The position numbers and the translations under genes were made by a program. A DNA stretch of 64,000 bases from Calothrix sp. NIES-2098 (GTDB lineage Bacteria; Cyanobacteriota; Cyanobacteriia; Cyanobacteriales; Nostocaceae), in assembly GCA_002368175.1 (NCBI GenBank), contig AP018173.1:62001-126000 (forward strand), read 5' to 3'. This document shows, piece by piece, positions 1 to 7,464 of the stretch; position 1 is the stretch's first letter; each line of letters opens with the position of its first letter. Below the pieces are notes generated by a model that made no database searches, was not told the DNA's origin, and saw only the letters and a list, made by a program, of their open reading frames with translations.

Positions 1-672
1 TTGGCGACGCTTCCATATTTCTGACATCAGTATTTTATCAATCTGTTGTCGCAAACTCAGATATCTTCCCCAAGGACTCCAAGAGCCTAAATCTTTCTGT
101 AAAGCCGGGAACAATAAAAGACTAGCACCAAGTGGTGAATTAGTTAAATTTAACCAACTTGTCATTAAGGTTTTCAAATTTTCAAAGTTTAACCCCTCAT
201 CAATACCAAAGACTATTTTTAAAATAATCTTCATGGTAATGTTTTCACTCAAATGACGAGCAATAAAATTTTCACCTAGTTTGAGTTGTTGTATTACTTG
301 TTGAGTAATCTCACAAATTTGTTGCCCATAATTGAACATTTGTTCTCCATGCAAGGGAGGCATCATTAGCTTGCGCTGTTTCTGATGACGTTCTCCATCT
401 TGCACAATTAATGAGTTTTCGCCAATTTGAGGTTTGAAGATTTCATTGGCAGCACCTGGAGCATCAAGATTTTTTTTGGGAGGATTAAATAACTCTTGAA
501 GGTCTTGCGGATGGCTAACAACTAAAGTCTCTATGTTGCCAAAAGAATTAGTAAAAAAAATATCTCCATAATTTTTAGCACAACGTTCCAAAAAATCTAA
601 CGGTTTTAGGGTAGATTCAATTTGTTGGATAAATTTAGGAGTTTTAAGTTTTTCAATTTGCTTGATTGTCAT
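1..672 (-). CDS. Cytochrome P450 (N-terminal part, cut by window edge)
   Basis: The first 224 codons of a cytochrome P450 are visible, starting at an ATG at 672; the 3' end lies outside the window. What is seen is the usual bacterial P450 N-terminal half: a meander with GNIETLVVSHP (substrate-recognition beta region), the B-C region DGERHQKQRKLMMPPLHG that carries the family's conserved W/HxxxR-type heme-propionate contact (HQKQR), and the following C to F helices. The I-helix threonine, ExxR and heme-binding cysteine would lie downstream and cannot be checked. The HQKQRKLMMPPLHGE stretch is typical of the CYP110 group common in Nostoc, where members oxidise fatty acids or terpenes; that assignment is an inference. 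The enzyme would be a cytosolic monooxygenase needing ferredoxin. It has no obvious link with the neighbouring plasmid genes. Confidence 0.85.
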   Translation of the reverse strand, partial: MTIKQIEKLKTPKFIQQIESTLKPLDFLERCAKNYGDIFFTNSFGNIETLVVSHPQDLQELFNPPKKNLDAPGAANEIFKPQIGENSLIVQDGERHQKQRKLMMPPLHGEQMFNYGQQICEITQQVIQQLKLGENFIARHLSENITMKIILKIVFGIDEGLNFENLKTLMTSWLNLTNSPLGASLLLFPALQKDLGSWSPWGRYLSLRQQIDKILMSEIWKRRQ

Positions 673-745
673 ATGTGCTAGATGCCCCGAGAAATATTTT
701 GTTTAAACTTTTAGTATAAACAGCAAGAAGCTGCATTGGTTTTCG

Positions 746-1864
746 TCAAACTGCGAATAATCCAGATTTTTTAAGACGAGAGAGTAAACCTGAACGGCTA
801 CTGTAATCCTTCTGTATCTTTTGAATGCTGGCTTTAAACTCTTCTAACGATCCTTGATATTCTGCCAAGTCTCGCAAATCAATAAGATATGCAACTGCTT
901 GTTCATAGGGTTTTGATTGCTTCAGTTCGATTAACTTATATACTTCTAACCACACTTTATCTTTTTTTAAAGCCAGTGCTTCTAATTTACGGATTTTCTC
1001 CTGTTGTGCTCTCAGGAATTCCTGTTTATTGCGGCGTTCATTTTGCTCTTGAGCACCTGTTAATAATTCTGCTAAAGAGCGTCTAGTAATCTTATCATTA
1101 CCAGAATTTTTTGGATTTTTAAATATTGCTCTTAGTCTCTTAATAAGCTGAAGCTTAACATTAGGTTCATCCCTCATTACTTTGAGTAGAAATTCATTTT
1201 TCTCCTCTGATGACAAAGTACGAATCCATTCTTCTATTGGTTCAACTTCATCTTGTTGCGAAACACTTTCTCCTGTTGCAAACGCTATCAGATCTCGGTC
1301 GATATCAAAAAATTCTATAAAAGCTTCCAAATAGATGGGTAGTTGATTCAAGTTCGCAGGTACAGGTGGTTCAAGCAACTCCTCTTGCTCTTCATAGATA
1401 GAGATGGAAGTAGCTTTTAGCCAAGCAAGGTATAAAGCTCTAAAATCTCCCTGTAAAATGTCATCTCGAATCTGCAATAACCTAGTTAACCATCCTTCAC
1501 CTTCTATCCAAGTTCGATATTCTTCATCATCAAGATTGATATCTAAGATTATATAGCTTGAGTTTGTAGATACTGTAATTTGCTCGGGTAGACAGTAAGG
1601 CTCAAAAACTGAGGAATCAATCACCGATTTTGGCAGACGAAATACTAATTGTCTAGTACCCCAATTTGCCACATATAGCATAACATCAAAGCACTTTTCT
1701 AAAAGCTCTTTAGGTTCGCCTCTAAAATCACCATAGCTATAAGTAAAAATCGCACTTCTTGATGTTAGCTGTACGCGGCTGGAAAGCTTACTAATATACG
1801 TTTGTTCTGATGTTGTTAATGGTTTGTCTACTGCTTGAAATTCGTAATACTGATATTCACTCAT
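746..1864 (-). CDS. Conserved hypothetical protein (372 aa)
   Basis: A 372-aa protein without signal peptide or membrane segment. The N-terminal half (residues about 1-170) is rich in aromatic residues, with YEFQAVDKPLTTSEQ at the start and YVANWGTRQLVFRLP near residue 65. I recognise this opening as that of a widespread bacterial protein family of unknown function. The C-terminal half (about 215-372) is highly charged and helical, with KQEFLRAQQEKIRKLEAL around 280-300, and probably forms a coiled coil. The ATG start gives an N-terminus that fits the family opening. It stands alone between the P450 and an HNH gene, all on the minus strand. No function is assigned. Confidence 0.8.
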   Translation of the reverse strand: MSEYQYYEFQAVDKPLTTSEQTYISKLSSRVQLTSRSAIFTYSYGDFRGEPKELLEKCFDVMLYVANWGTRQLVFRLPKSVIDSSVFEPYCLPEQITVSTNSSYIILDINLDDEEYRTWIEGEGWLTRLLQIRDDILQGDFRALYLAWLKATSISIYEEQEELLEPPVPANLNQLPIYLEAFIEFFDIDRDLIAFATGESVSQQDEVEPIEEWIRTLSSEEKNEFLLKVMRDEPNVKLQLIKRLRAIFKNPKNSGNDKITRRSLAELLTGAQEQNERRNKQEFLRAQQEKIRKLEALALKKDKVWLEVYKLIELKQSKPYEQAVAYLIDLRDLAEYQGSLEEFKASIQKIQKDYSSRSGLLSRLKKSGLFAV

Positions 1865-1981
1865 TGTCTTATTTATTTTGACGATGTTAATTTATTTAGA
1901 TAAATTCATAACAATTGATTCCGCCCATTTTTTATAATTTTGCTGTTATTACTTTTCAATAACAGCAAAACAGCTTAATAT

Positions 1982-2290
1982 TTAGCTAACTTTTTGTTTT
2001 CCAAATAGCGATAATTGTCCAGGGGAAATATTGCCTCTTCTAAAACGATGGTAATAAAGATGACAGCCACTACATAGACAAGCTAAGGTTTCCAAACGAT
2101 TATCGAAAGGATCGTAGTTCCAATGATGTACTTGCAATGTGTAAGCTTTACGTTGAGAAACAGTTAAATCAATAGGTTTTTCACCGGGGCGCAAGCATAC
2201 TCTCCCGCACCTAGTACAACGCCAATCAGAAGCAGCTTTTAAAGCTATGGCTATTTCTTTCCAATTGTTTGGATATACACCTTGACTCAT
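1982..2290 (-). CDS. HNH endonuclease family protein
   Basis: A 102-aa single-domain protein. Residues 23-31 hold a CTRCGRVC zinc-knuckle start, followed by LQVHHWNYDPFDNRLETL (the HH catalytic core plus N) and CLCSGCHLYYHR, which supplies the second cysteine pair and the final His. This is the HNH/McrA fold with structural zinc. Stand-alone HNH proteins of this size are common on cyanobacterial plasmids and phages. They nick or cut DNA, but the target cannot be read from sequence. No intein or intron surrounds it. It precedes a small RHH-type gene on the same strand, with a gap of about 100 bp. Confidence 0.8.
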   Translation of the reverse strand: MSQGVYPNNWKEIAIALKAASDWRCTRCGRVCLRPGEKPIDLTVSQRKAYTLQVHHWNYDPFDNRLETLACLCSGCHLYYHRFRRGNISPGQLSLFGKQKVS

Positions 2291-2386
2291 GAAAGTTTTT
2301 ATAGCTGATAATGCTGATAATTACAACAGCTTACCGCAACTTTAAGTCTAGTTAAATCAGCGATCGCTCAATAGCAAAATTTACAA

Positions 2387-2584
2387 TCAATCTTTCTCTT
2401 GAGCTTCCGCTTGTTCCTTAGCTACAGCAAGAGCAATAACCTGCCGTAGCCATTCAGAACGGTTGGGCTTGTTACGCACGTAAGTATCTAATTCCTCTGG
2501 CAGCAGTACAGATATAGGTTTTGCACCAGATTTTACTCCTACTCCTTTTGATTGAAAGCGAGTAGCAATATCCTTTCTTTCCAT
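2387..2584 (-). CDS. Ribbon-helix-helix type small regulator
   Basis: A 65-aa basic protein. The segment KPISVLLPEELDTYVR followed by NRSEWLRQVIALAVA has the layout of a MetJ/Arc (RHH) domain: one beta strand, then two helices with the polar turn between them. Such proteins act as antitoxins, plasmid copy or partition regulators, or autorepressors. No toxin gene sits beside it, so a toxin-antitoxin role is not supported. Its upstream region carries two related 14-bp palindromes (2623-2636 and 2688-2701) that are good candidates for its own operators. Confidence 0.7.
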   Translation of the reverse strand: MERKDIATRFQSKGVGVKSGAKPISVLLPEELDTYVRNKPNRSEWLRQVIALAVAKEQAEAQEKD

Positions 2585-2622
2585 AGTAATTAGCCTTTTC
2601 TCTCAGCCTATTTTAACAAAAC

Positions 2623-2636
2623 CCGTATATATACGG
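2623..2636. promoter_or_regulatory. Palindromic operator candidate 1
   Basis: CCGTATATATACGG is a perfect 14-bp palindrome 39 bp upstream of the start codon of the RHH-type gene at 2584. RHH proteins bind short symmetric sites as dimers. A related palindrome lies 65 bp further upstream. Binding is inferred, not shown. Confidence 0.45.
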
Positions 2637-2687
2637 TTATACATTAATTATTTTAATCATTTAACAGGTTCAAAATTATTGAAATAG

Positions 2688-2701
2688 CCATATATATATG
2701 G
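2688..2701. promoter_or_regulatory. Palindromic operator candidate 2
   Basis: CCATATATATATGG, a 14-bp palindrome differing from the site at 2623 at one symmetric base pair. It sits between the divergent RHH-type gene and ardA, so one regulator could control both. The AT-rich core could also simply be a chance AT repeat. Confidence 0.35.
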
Positions 2702-2824
2702 GATAATAAAGATAGTGAGAGATAGGAAATGGAGCGCCAAAAAAACTCCCGGCAACGGAACCGATACCGAAGCGTGAAGTTTTAAGATGTAGCGCTAAAT
2801 CCAAAACTCTTACATACACAACAG

Positions 2825-2862
2825 AAAAAGCACCCCCGACGACCAATCTAAAGGTGCTTCTT
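2825..2862 (+). promoter_or_regulatory. Hairpin in the ardA leader
   Basis: AAGCACC and GGTGCTT form an inverted repeat around a loop of about 20 nt that ends about 35 nt upstream of the ardA ATG. No long U-run follows it, so a simple terminator is unlikely. It could hide or expose the ribosome site (AGAAGGAT at about 2878). Confidence 0.35.
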
Positions 2863-2892
2863 CTGAGTTCAATACTAGAAGGATTGTAACAC

Positions 2893-3645
2893 ATGAATTT
2901 GTTTTCTAATACCCTAATATTTCACTCAGAACAAGATGCTCAATTAGTTGCCCAACAAGTTTACAACTGCCACCAAGAAGGTAATGTTTTAATTTGTCCG
3001 ATTCAAGAACAGAGGGCAGTAGATTTAGCAATCAATTTAGCAGATGTTGCCTTACCAATAATTGAAGGTACTAGTTGTTTACTTCCCTTCCCCAAGCATA
3101 AGCGTGAGTGTCAAGATGATGATACACCACAGATTTATGTAGCTTGTTTATCTGCATACAACAATGGCTTTTTACACGGAATGTGGATAGACTGTACACA
3201 AGATGCGTCAGACATTCAAGAAGACATTGAATGGATGTTATCTTGGTCGCCCTGTCGTAATTATGAAGCCTGTGAAGAGTTTGCAATTCATGATTTTCAA
3301 AACTGGTATGGTATTCATCTGAGTGAATACGAAAGTATAGAAAAACTAGCCGAACTAGCCCAAATTTTATCAGAGTATGGTGCAGCCTATGCAGCTTATT
3401 ATGAATATGACAGTAGTGAGGCTAGCGTAGAGGATTTTCAAGAACATTATTGGGGCGAGTACGAAAGCGAAGAAGACTTTGTATATGACCAACTCGAACA
3501 ACAAGGATTGATTAAAAATCTAGAAGACATGGGTATTTCTAGCTTCTACCTCAATTGGTCAGCAATAGCTCGTGATTGGTTTATTGACTCCTACTACTCA
3601 GTAGAAGAAAGTTACAACAAAGTCTACGTTTTTAGCCGTCACTAA
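2893..3645 (+). CDS. ardA: Antirestriction protein ArdA
   Basis: A 250-aa, strongly acidic protein. Residues 90-150 carry the ArdA core, with PQIYVACLSAYNNGFLHGMW, then the SPCRNYEACEEFAIHDF region and WYGIHLSEYESIEKLAELA. The C-terminal domain is rich in Asp/Glu and aromatics (FYLNWSAIARDWF). ArdA folds into an extended negatively charged dimer that mimics bent B-DNA and occupies type I restriction enzymes. The role is to protect incoming single- or double-stranded plasmid DNA in a new host, which fits the conjugation genes nearby. An extra N-terminal segment of about 85 aa comes before the usual ArdA start, so this form is longer than the classic 165-170 aa proteins. Start chosen: ATG with AGAAGGAT 7 nt upstream. 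Confidence 0.92.
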   Translation: MNLFSNTLIFHSEQDAQLVAQQVYNCHQEGNVLICPIQEQRAVDLAINLADVALPIIEGTSCLLPFPKHKRECQDDDTPQIYVACLSAYNNGFLHGMWIDCTQDASDIQEDIEWMLSWSPCRNYEACEEFAIHDFQNWYGIHLSEYESIEKLAELAQILSEYGAAYAAYYEYDSSEASVEDFQEHYWGEYESEEDFVYDQLEQQGLIKNLEDMGISSFYLNWSAIARDWFIDSYYSVEESYNKVYVFSRH

Positions 3646-3691
3646 TAAAATAAAGAGGGTAGTTATCAACTACCCTCTCTCTTAAAAAAAA

Positions 3692-3726
3692 TTGACATAT
3701 GAATTTAGATAAAATTCATATGTCAA
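3692..3726 (-). terminator. Strong terminator of the parM operon
   Basis: A perfect 15-bp stem (TTGACATATGAATTT with its complement) around a 5-nt loop. Read on the minus strand it is followed directly by a run of eight T, a textbook Rho-independent terminator just past the stop at 3745. A second hairpin, GAGGGTAGTT/AACTACCCTC at about 3655-3678, lies between it and ardA and probably ends ardA transcription. Confidence 0.75.
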
Positions 3727-3744
3727 TCTTAAAAAAAACCATAA

Positions 3745-4278
3745 TCATTTACGTTGACGAGGGGATTTCTTGATAGATGATTCTTGGATATAATTACCAG
3801 GAATCACCACTTGTGTTTTATTCAATCGCAAATGATAACAATAGCTGTTGGTGTTAGGACAAGCAATCAAAGAAGGATAATTTACACCAAACCAAAAACC
3901 CAGTGAAGTAAAAATCAATAGACCCACCAAATAAAATGTACTGCCGGAAGTACCAGAACCAATCCATCCACCAAACCACAACAGATTTAACTTTAAATCG
4001 TGGATTTTTTCTTTTTGCAGTTGCACTCGCTTTTCTTGAGTTTGTACCCATTGTTGAGAATCTTTCAACTTTTGGTAAGCCAATTGAAGAGCTTTAACTT
4101 GAGACTTTTTTTCAATGCGAATATCAATGGTACGTTTTTCAGAAGCCAGCAGTTGTCCTAATCTGTATTCGTTCCATTCTCGGATTCGGGCGGCAATGGT
4201 ATCGGCTTGTCGGAAGAAGGCAACAACGGTTTCATCTCCAAATCTGTCGCCATTATGGCGCGAAGTGGGGACTTTCCC
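3745..4278 (-). CDS. Membrane/coiled-coil C-terminal part reached by a probable -1 frameshift
   Basis: This reading frame opens at about 4278, with an in-frame stop at 4279-4281, and has no convincing start; the first ATG is only at 4083. Its sequence looks like real protein: a charged helical stretch with DTIAARIREWNEYRLGQLL, then KEKIHDLKLNL, a hydrophobic segment STFYLVGLLIFTSLGFWFG (one membrane helix) and a short cysteine-containing tail. It overlaps the end of the 4158-4961 gene by about 120 bp in the -1 frame. The simplest reading is that the two frames encode one protein of about 405 aa joined at a G GGA AAG heptamer (4272-4278). Function unknown; it is the last gene of the parM operon. 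Confidence 0.6.
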   Translation of the reverse strand, partial: GKVPTSRHNGDRFGDETVVAFFRQADTIAARIREWNEYRLGQLLASEKRTIDIRIEKKSQVKALQLAYQKLKDSQQWVQTQEKRVQLQKEKIHDLKLNLLWFGGWIGSGTSGSTFYLVGLLIFTSLGFWFGVNYPSLIACPNTNSYCYHLRLNKTQVVIPGNYIQESSIKKSPRQRK

Positions 4279-4961
4279 TCAATCTGCTCCAAAATGCGCT
4301 CTTCCAATTGGGCATAAAAACTTTGAATATCCTCTTGGCTTTCAGATAGCTGACGCGAAACATTTTTCAGGTACAGTTTGTTAACTAAACCAGGAATCTC
4401 AGAAGCACGTTTTTCTGTGACCTTATCTACCAAATTAATCAGAGAAGCTTCCGATGAGGCAGCAGCATTACTAATATGCTCAGTAATATTTTGCTGAGGC
4501 TTTTGTTGAGTTACCGCAGTTAAGTCAACACCAAAATGAGTTGCTACTGTTTGGAGATTATTACCTTGCTTATGCAGCAGCTCACTGGCTTGCAAAAATC
4601 GCTCACGCTCAGACTGACTATATTGTTTTTGGTTGGGTGATAATCCACAGGCTGTACAAATTATGACAGCTTGTGATAATTCGACAGCTAAACCAGATTG
4701 TTCTTGGACATAATTCAACATCTCTAAAATGTTCATCTGTGCTAACGGCTCAATTGAAGATGAGCGTTTTTTATCTTCTTGTTGAAAGTAAGCAGATATT
4801 TGTTTTTTAGTTTTACCAAGCTCCATCAACTCACGACAGCTAAGAATTCTGAGAGCCTCATCTTCTGTATACTCAGCTTTGTCAGTTAAACCGCAAGCTT
4901 CTAAACACTGAGCAATTTTATCGTCTGTCAGGTTAGAAAAAACTTCATTTCGTTGTTGCAT
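4158..4961 (-). CDS. Hypothetical helical protein, zero-frame product of a frameshifted gene
   Basis: A 267-aa open frame, helical and charged over residues 1-230. The last 37 residues (after KSPLRA) are unusually rich in Pro/Ser and look like translation of the wrong frame, whereas the -1 frame over the same bases looks like true protein. I therefore think the natural long product leaves this frame near residue 230 and continues to 3745. The short product may also be made. It contains LTDDKIAQCLEACGLTDKAE near the N-terminus and a possible helix-turn-helix stretch (NNLQTVATHFGVDLTAV) near residue 140. It lies 18 bp after the ParR-like gene in the parM operon, so a role in plasmid maintenance is likely but unproven. 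Confidence 0.65.
   Translation of the reverse strand: MQQRNEVFSNLTDDKIAQCLEACGLTDKAEYTEDEALRILSCRELMELGKTKKQISAYFQQEDKKRSSSIEPLAQMNILEMLNYVQEQSGLAVELSQAVIICTACGLSPNQKQYSQSERERFLQASELLHKQGNNLQTVATHFGVDLTAVTQQKPQQNITEHISNAAASSEASLINLVDKVTEKRASEIPGLVNKLYLKNVSRQLSESQEDIQSFYAQLEERILEQIEGKSPLRAIMATDLEMKPLLPSSDKPIPLPPESENGTNTD
4272..4278 (-). promoter_or_regulatory. Candidate -1 frameshift slippery site
   Basis: On the minus strand the bases read G GGA AAG, the X XXY YYZ pattern for -1 slippage in the correct phase (codons GGA and AAG in the zero frame). About 10 nt downstream is a short hairpin, CGCCAT/ATGGCG (or four pairs with a larger loop), at a spacing usual for stimulators. The -1 frame opens right at the heptamer. 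A plain single-base mutation would give the same frame change. Confidence 0.45.
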
Positions 4962-4979
4962 ACTCTTTCACTCACTCAC

Positions 4980-5447
4980 TCACTTGCTGATGATGCTATT
5001 TCCGAAAGGATTAAACGGCTCTAGAGGCGAATCTAACTCCAGACTGAGATCATCTATAACCTGTTGAGATTCAATTTCCAATTCATGATTTTGTGCTGTA
5101 GTAGTTGTAGAAGCCTCTACCAATATAGATGCTTCTTTCTGTTGTTGATGACTATTAGCATTATTGATAATTCTCAGAGAGCCTACCCCTAACTTGGTAC
5201 GCAGATATAAACTGTGCAACTGCCAACGATATTCGGCATCATAGAGTAACTGTACTGCCTTGGTATGAGAATTAGTTTGGTGCTGACAAGCTAAAGGTAG
5301 CCAACAGACCTTGGCGGCGATCATCAGCATCTCGTTTTTTGAGTATGGTCTTGCTTGCTCATCTTGGAGAAATTCCATGAGCATTGCTTCCGGGCTATCT
5401 TCTTCCACCGTCGCCCGTAATCGGATTTCAAATGTCCGTTTTCCCAT
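4980..5447 (-). CDS. Small ParR-like partner of the actin-like protein
   Basis: A 155-aa protein whose ATG follows immediately on the stop codon of the ParM-like gene (TAG-ATG), so the two are co-translated. The N-terminal part, MGKRTFEIRLRATVEEDSPE, a strand and helix, followed by YSKNEMLMIAAKVCWLPLA, has the length and pattern of a ribbon-helix-helix DNA-binding domain. The rest is polar and Gln/Glu-rich, ending in an acidic tail with LEPFNPFG. In ParM systems, the gene after the actin encodes the adaptor (ParR) that binds the centromere repeats and, by its tail, the filament. Gene order and architecture fit that role; sequence alone does not prove it. Confidence 0.55.
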   Translation of the reverse strand: MGKRTFEIRLRATVEEDSPEAMLMEFLQDEQARPYSKNEMLMIAAKVCWLPLACQHQTNSHTKAVQLLYDAEYRWQLHSLYLRTKLGVGSLRIINNANSHQQQKEASILVEASTTTTAQNHELEIESQQVIDDLSLELDSPLEPFNPFGNSIISK

Positions 5448-6608
5448 CTATTTATCCCGATTTTGTTTGCCAGCTAGAATTGGAGCTTGGGGAATTGCTT
5501 GCCGAAAAAGAAAGTTAGACAGAGCATAGCAATCAGTCAGTCTTGTACACAAAGCACGATGCTCCGGCGGAAAATTAAAACTAATGCGTACATCCTCCTC
5601 CAAATCACCTCCAAGGCACAGATGAGCATGAGGTAAGTGCTGAGATAACAGTTGTTTGAGTTCTTGGCGAAAGTAATCAAAAGTGCCACCACCAATAATT
5701 ATCTCATCAATGTCAAAGGGAATGTGAGCCAGTATGAACTTAGAGATAGTTTTCCAATATTCAAGACGAGCGTATTTCACCGCCGAAGAAATTTGGGCAG
5801 CTTCAGAAGAGCGATTTTGAGAGTTTTTTGACAGCACCAGATGTAGAAAGTTTTTCGGTTTAATATCCTTGCCTAATTGGTGAATCGTTTCTAGTAAGCG
5901 CTGTTCTCTTTGTCTGGTAGTCTGGTCAAAAGTCCGGCTTTGTACAAGCTGAAGCATTTTAGTCATTCCCAGACGCTCCGTCTTACCGCTAATTACTCCT
6001 TTGTCAAACAGAACAACAGAGACATCCCTGTAACCAAACATCATGGATGCAATCTTCTTGTTGCTAAAAGCTGAACCAATCTTTTGTCCTCGTGAAAGAG
6101 CGTGACCACCTCCTTCCGGTACGCATAAGAACAGATTGACATTCACCCAAAACTTTTGGTCACAGAAGCAGAATTCACTAAGAGCTTTTCTGACTCCCAT
6201 CTCAAATTTTTCTCTAGCTTCCCATTCGCTGTAGGGCAGCAGTAAAGCTAAAGCTAAATCAAACTTGTTTGGCAGTTTAGTTTTAATGGCCATTACCCCC
6301 ACTGCCGAGAGAACTTTGGCGATCGCCCATTCGTACTTAAGATCCTCTAGGGCGACCCGAGCATCAAAATGACCTTGAGCTAAGTAACCCACAACGTAGA
6401 TATTACCGTCATACTCAACCCAAGCTTCATTCTCCGGTTCGAGAGGAGAGATTCTGCGAGTTTTATAAAAATCGATTGCCTCTGTTTCAACTTCAATCAC
6501 CTCTGGACTCATCAGCAGTAATTGAGGTGTTCTAGCCGAATCCCGCCAAATAATTTTCGTTCCTGACAGGCCAGGATCTAGAGTAAGCATTGCTGAAATT
6601 TCAGTCAT
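5448..6608 (-). CDS. ParM/StbA-like plasmid segregation actin
   Basis: A 386-aa actin-like ATPase. The phosphate-1 loop is LDPGLSGTK (residues 10-18), the phosphate-2 region is GYRDVSVVLFDKG (about 192-204) and the adenosine motif is IDEIIIGGGTFDYF (about 310). These are the hallmarks of the ParM/Alp branch. Such proteins polymerise with ATP and push sister plasmids to opposite cell positions. The length is slightly above the 320 aa of R1 ParM. It heads a minus-strand operon with a ParR-like gene and a membrane/coiled-coil protein. The 412-bp AT-rich region upstream could hold the promoter and the centromere repeats. Confidence 0.85.
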   Translation of the reverse strand: MTEISAMLTLDPGLSGTKIIWRDSARTPQLLLMSPEVIEVETEAIDFYKTRRISPLEPENEAWVEYDGNIYVVGYLAQGHFDARVALEDLKYEWAIAKVLSAVGVMAIKTKLPNKFDLALALLLPYSEWEAREKFEMGVRKALSEFCFCDQKFWVNVNLFLCVPEGGGHALSRGQKIGSAFSNKKIASMMFGYRDVSVVLFDKGVISGKTERLGMTKMLQLVQSRTFDQTTRQREQRLLETIHQLGKDIKPKNFLHLVLSKNSQNRSSEAAQISSAVKYARLEYWKTISKFILAHIPFDIDEIIIGGGTFDYFRQELKQLLSQHLPHAHLCLGGDLEEDVRISFNFPPEHRALCTRLTDCYALSNFLFRQAIPQAPILAGKQNRDK

Positions 6609-7020
6609 GATATTCAGCCTCTAAAAATGGAAAAAAGCCTTAAAAAACGTGATTTTTACTCCCAAAAGTTGACAACAACCTGACAACTATTTACTAATTT
6701 GCAACCAATAACTTTAGGGATTGACAATATTATGGATACATTTGGGTAATTTTTTCAAGTAATTTTAATTTATTGAGAAAATTATCAATAAGCAATGGAT
6801 GTCATGAGCGAAAAAGTTCCCAAAAGTTTCCCAATGTTCTCCCAAATCTAACAATTGCTTGACTAGAAAATCTCATAAATAAAAATTATGGTGCGAGTTG
6901 GTCAAATATCGGGAACCCCAAAAAACTTTCGCACAGTACGCAAAAAAGTTTTGCCCAAAAAACTGGAGAATAATTTAAAATTTAAAAAAGCATCAAAGCG
7001 GTATTAACAAATATAAAGTT
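6609..7020. other. Intergenic region: possible partition site or oriT
   Basis: This 412-bp AT-rich gap separates the divergent parM and relaxase operons. It holds repeated CCAAAAGT/CCCAAA-type words (at about 6660, 6819 and 6830) and an imperfect inverted repeat with arms AAAACTTTCGC and CGCAAAAAAGTTTT at about 6922-6953, followed by another AAAAAACT word. Iterated words could serve as a ParR-type centromere, and the inverted repeat next to a relaxase operon is where an oriT hairpin is usually found. Neither can be confirmed by reading. Confidence 0.35.
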
Positions 7021-7464
7021 TTGAATTACCCAATACTACAGAAAGTAACTTTTGCGCTTTTAAAGACTCAAGCGCAGCAGATGATGTCCATGTGTTTCTG
7101 GAAGAACAGCCATTACTTGAGTAGCCGTTCATCTTCTACAACAAGGAATTCTGGTAGTGTCGTCATCCGCATTGCTTATTTTAAAACGGTTAATTGGGTA
7201 GGTTTTAACTTTTGTAAATATCATCCGGACGCTGTGAAAGTATTTAGAAAGCTACCAAAGAGTGACAGATTATTTTATGGGATAAAGCCTAATCGCTATG
7301 CTGCATTCAAAGTTTGGTGCGTTGATTGTCAGCACTTTGAAAAGATAATAAGCTTCCTCAAAAATTACCCAGATATAGAAATTGAATTTGTAATCAGTGA
7401 GCCTAGCCAAATACCTGAATTATTCCAACCGCTAAACCTGAAATTCTATGAAAGGAGTGGTTAG
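7021..7464 (+). CDS. Hypothetical protein preceding the relaxase
   Basis: A 147-codon frame that starts at TTG; an ATG at 7081 is an equally good start and would give about 127 aa. The C-terminal half contains KLPKSDRLFYGIKPNRYAAF and WCVDCQHFEKIISFLKNYP and looks like a small folded domain; I do not recognise it. The stop overlaps the relaxase start by one base (TAGTG), so translation is coupled. By position it could be an accessory factor of DNA processing. The first 40 residues look poor and may not be translated. Confidence 0.55.
   Translation: MNYPILQKVTFALLKTQAQQMMSMCFWKNSHYLSSRSSSTTRNSGSVVIRIAYFKTVNWVGFNFCKYHPDAVKVFRKLPKSDRLFYGIKPNRYAAFKVWCVDCQHFEKIISFLKNYPDIEIEFVISEPSQIPELFQPLNLKFYERSG

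Noticed and set aside
2676..2894. A 72-codon minus-strand frame opposite the ardA leader
   Set aside because: It overlaps the two palindromes and the leader hairpin, has no ribosome site and an odd composition.
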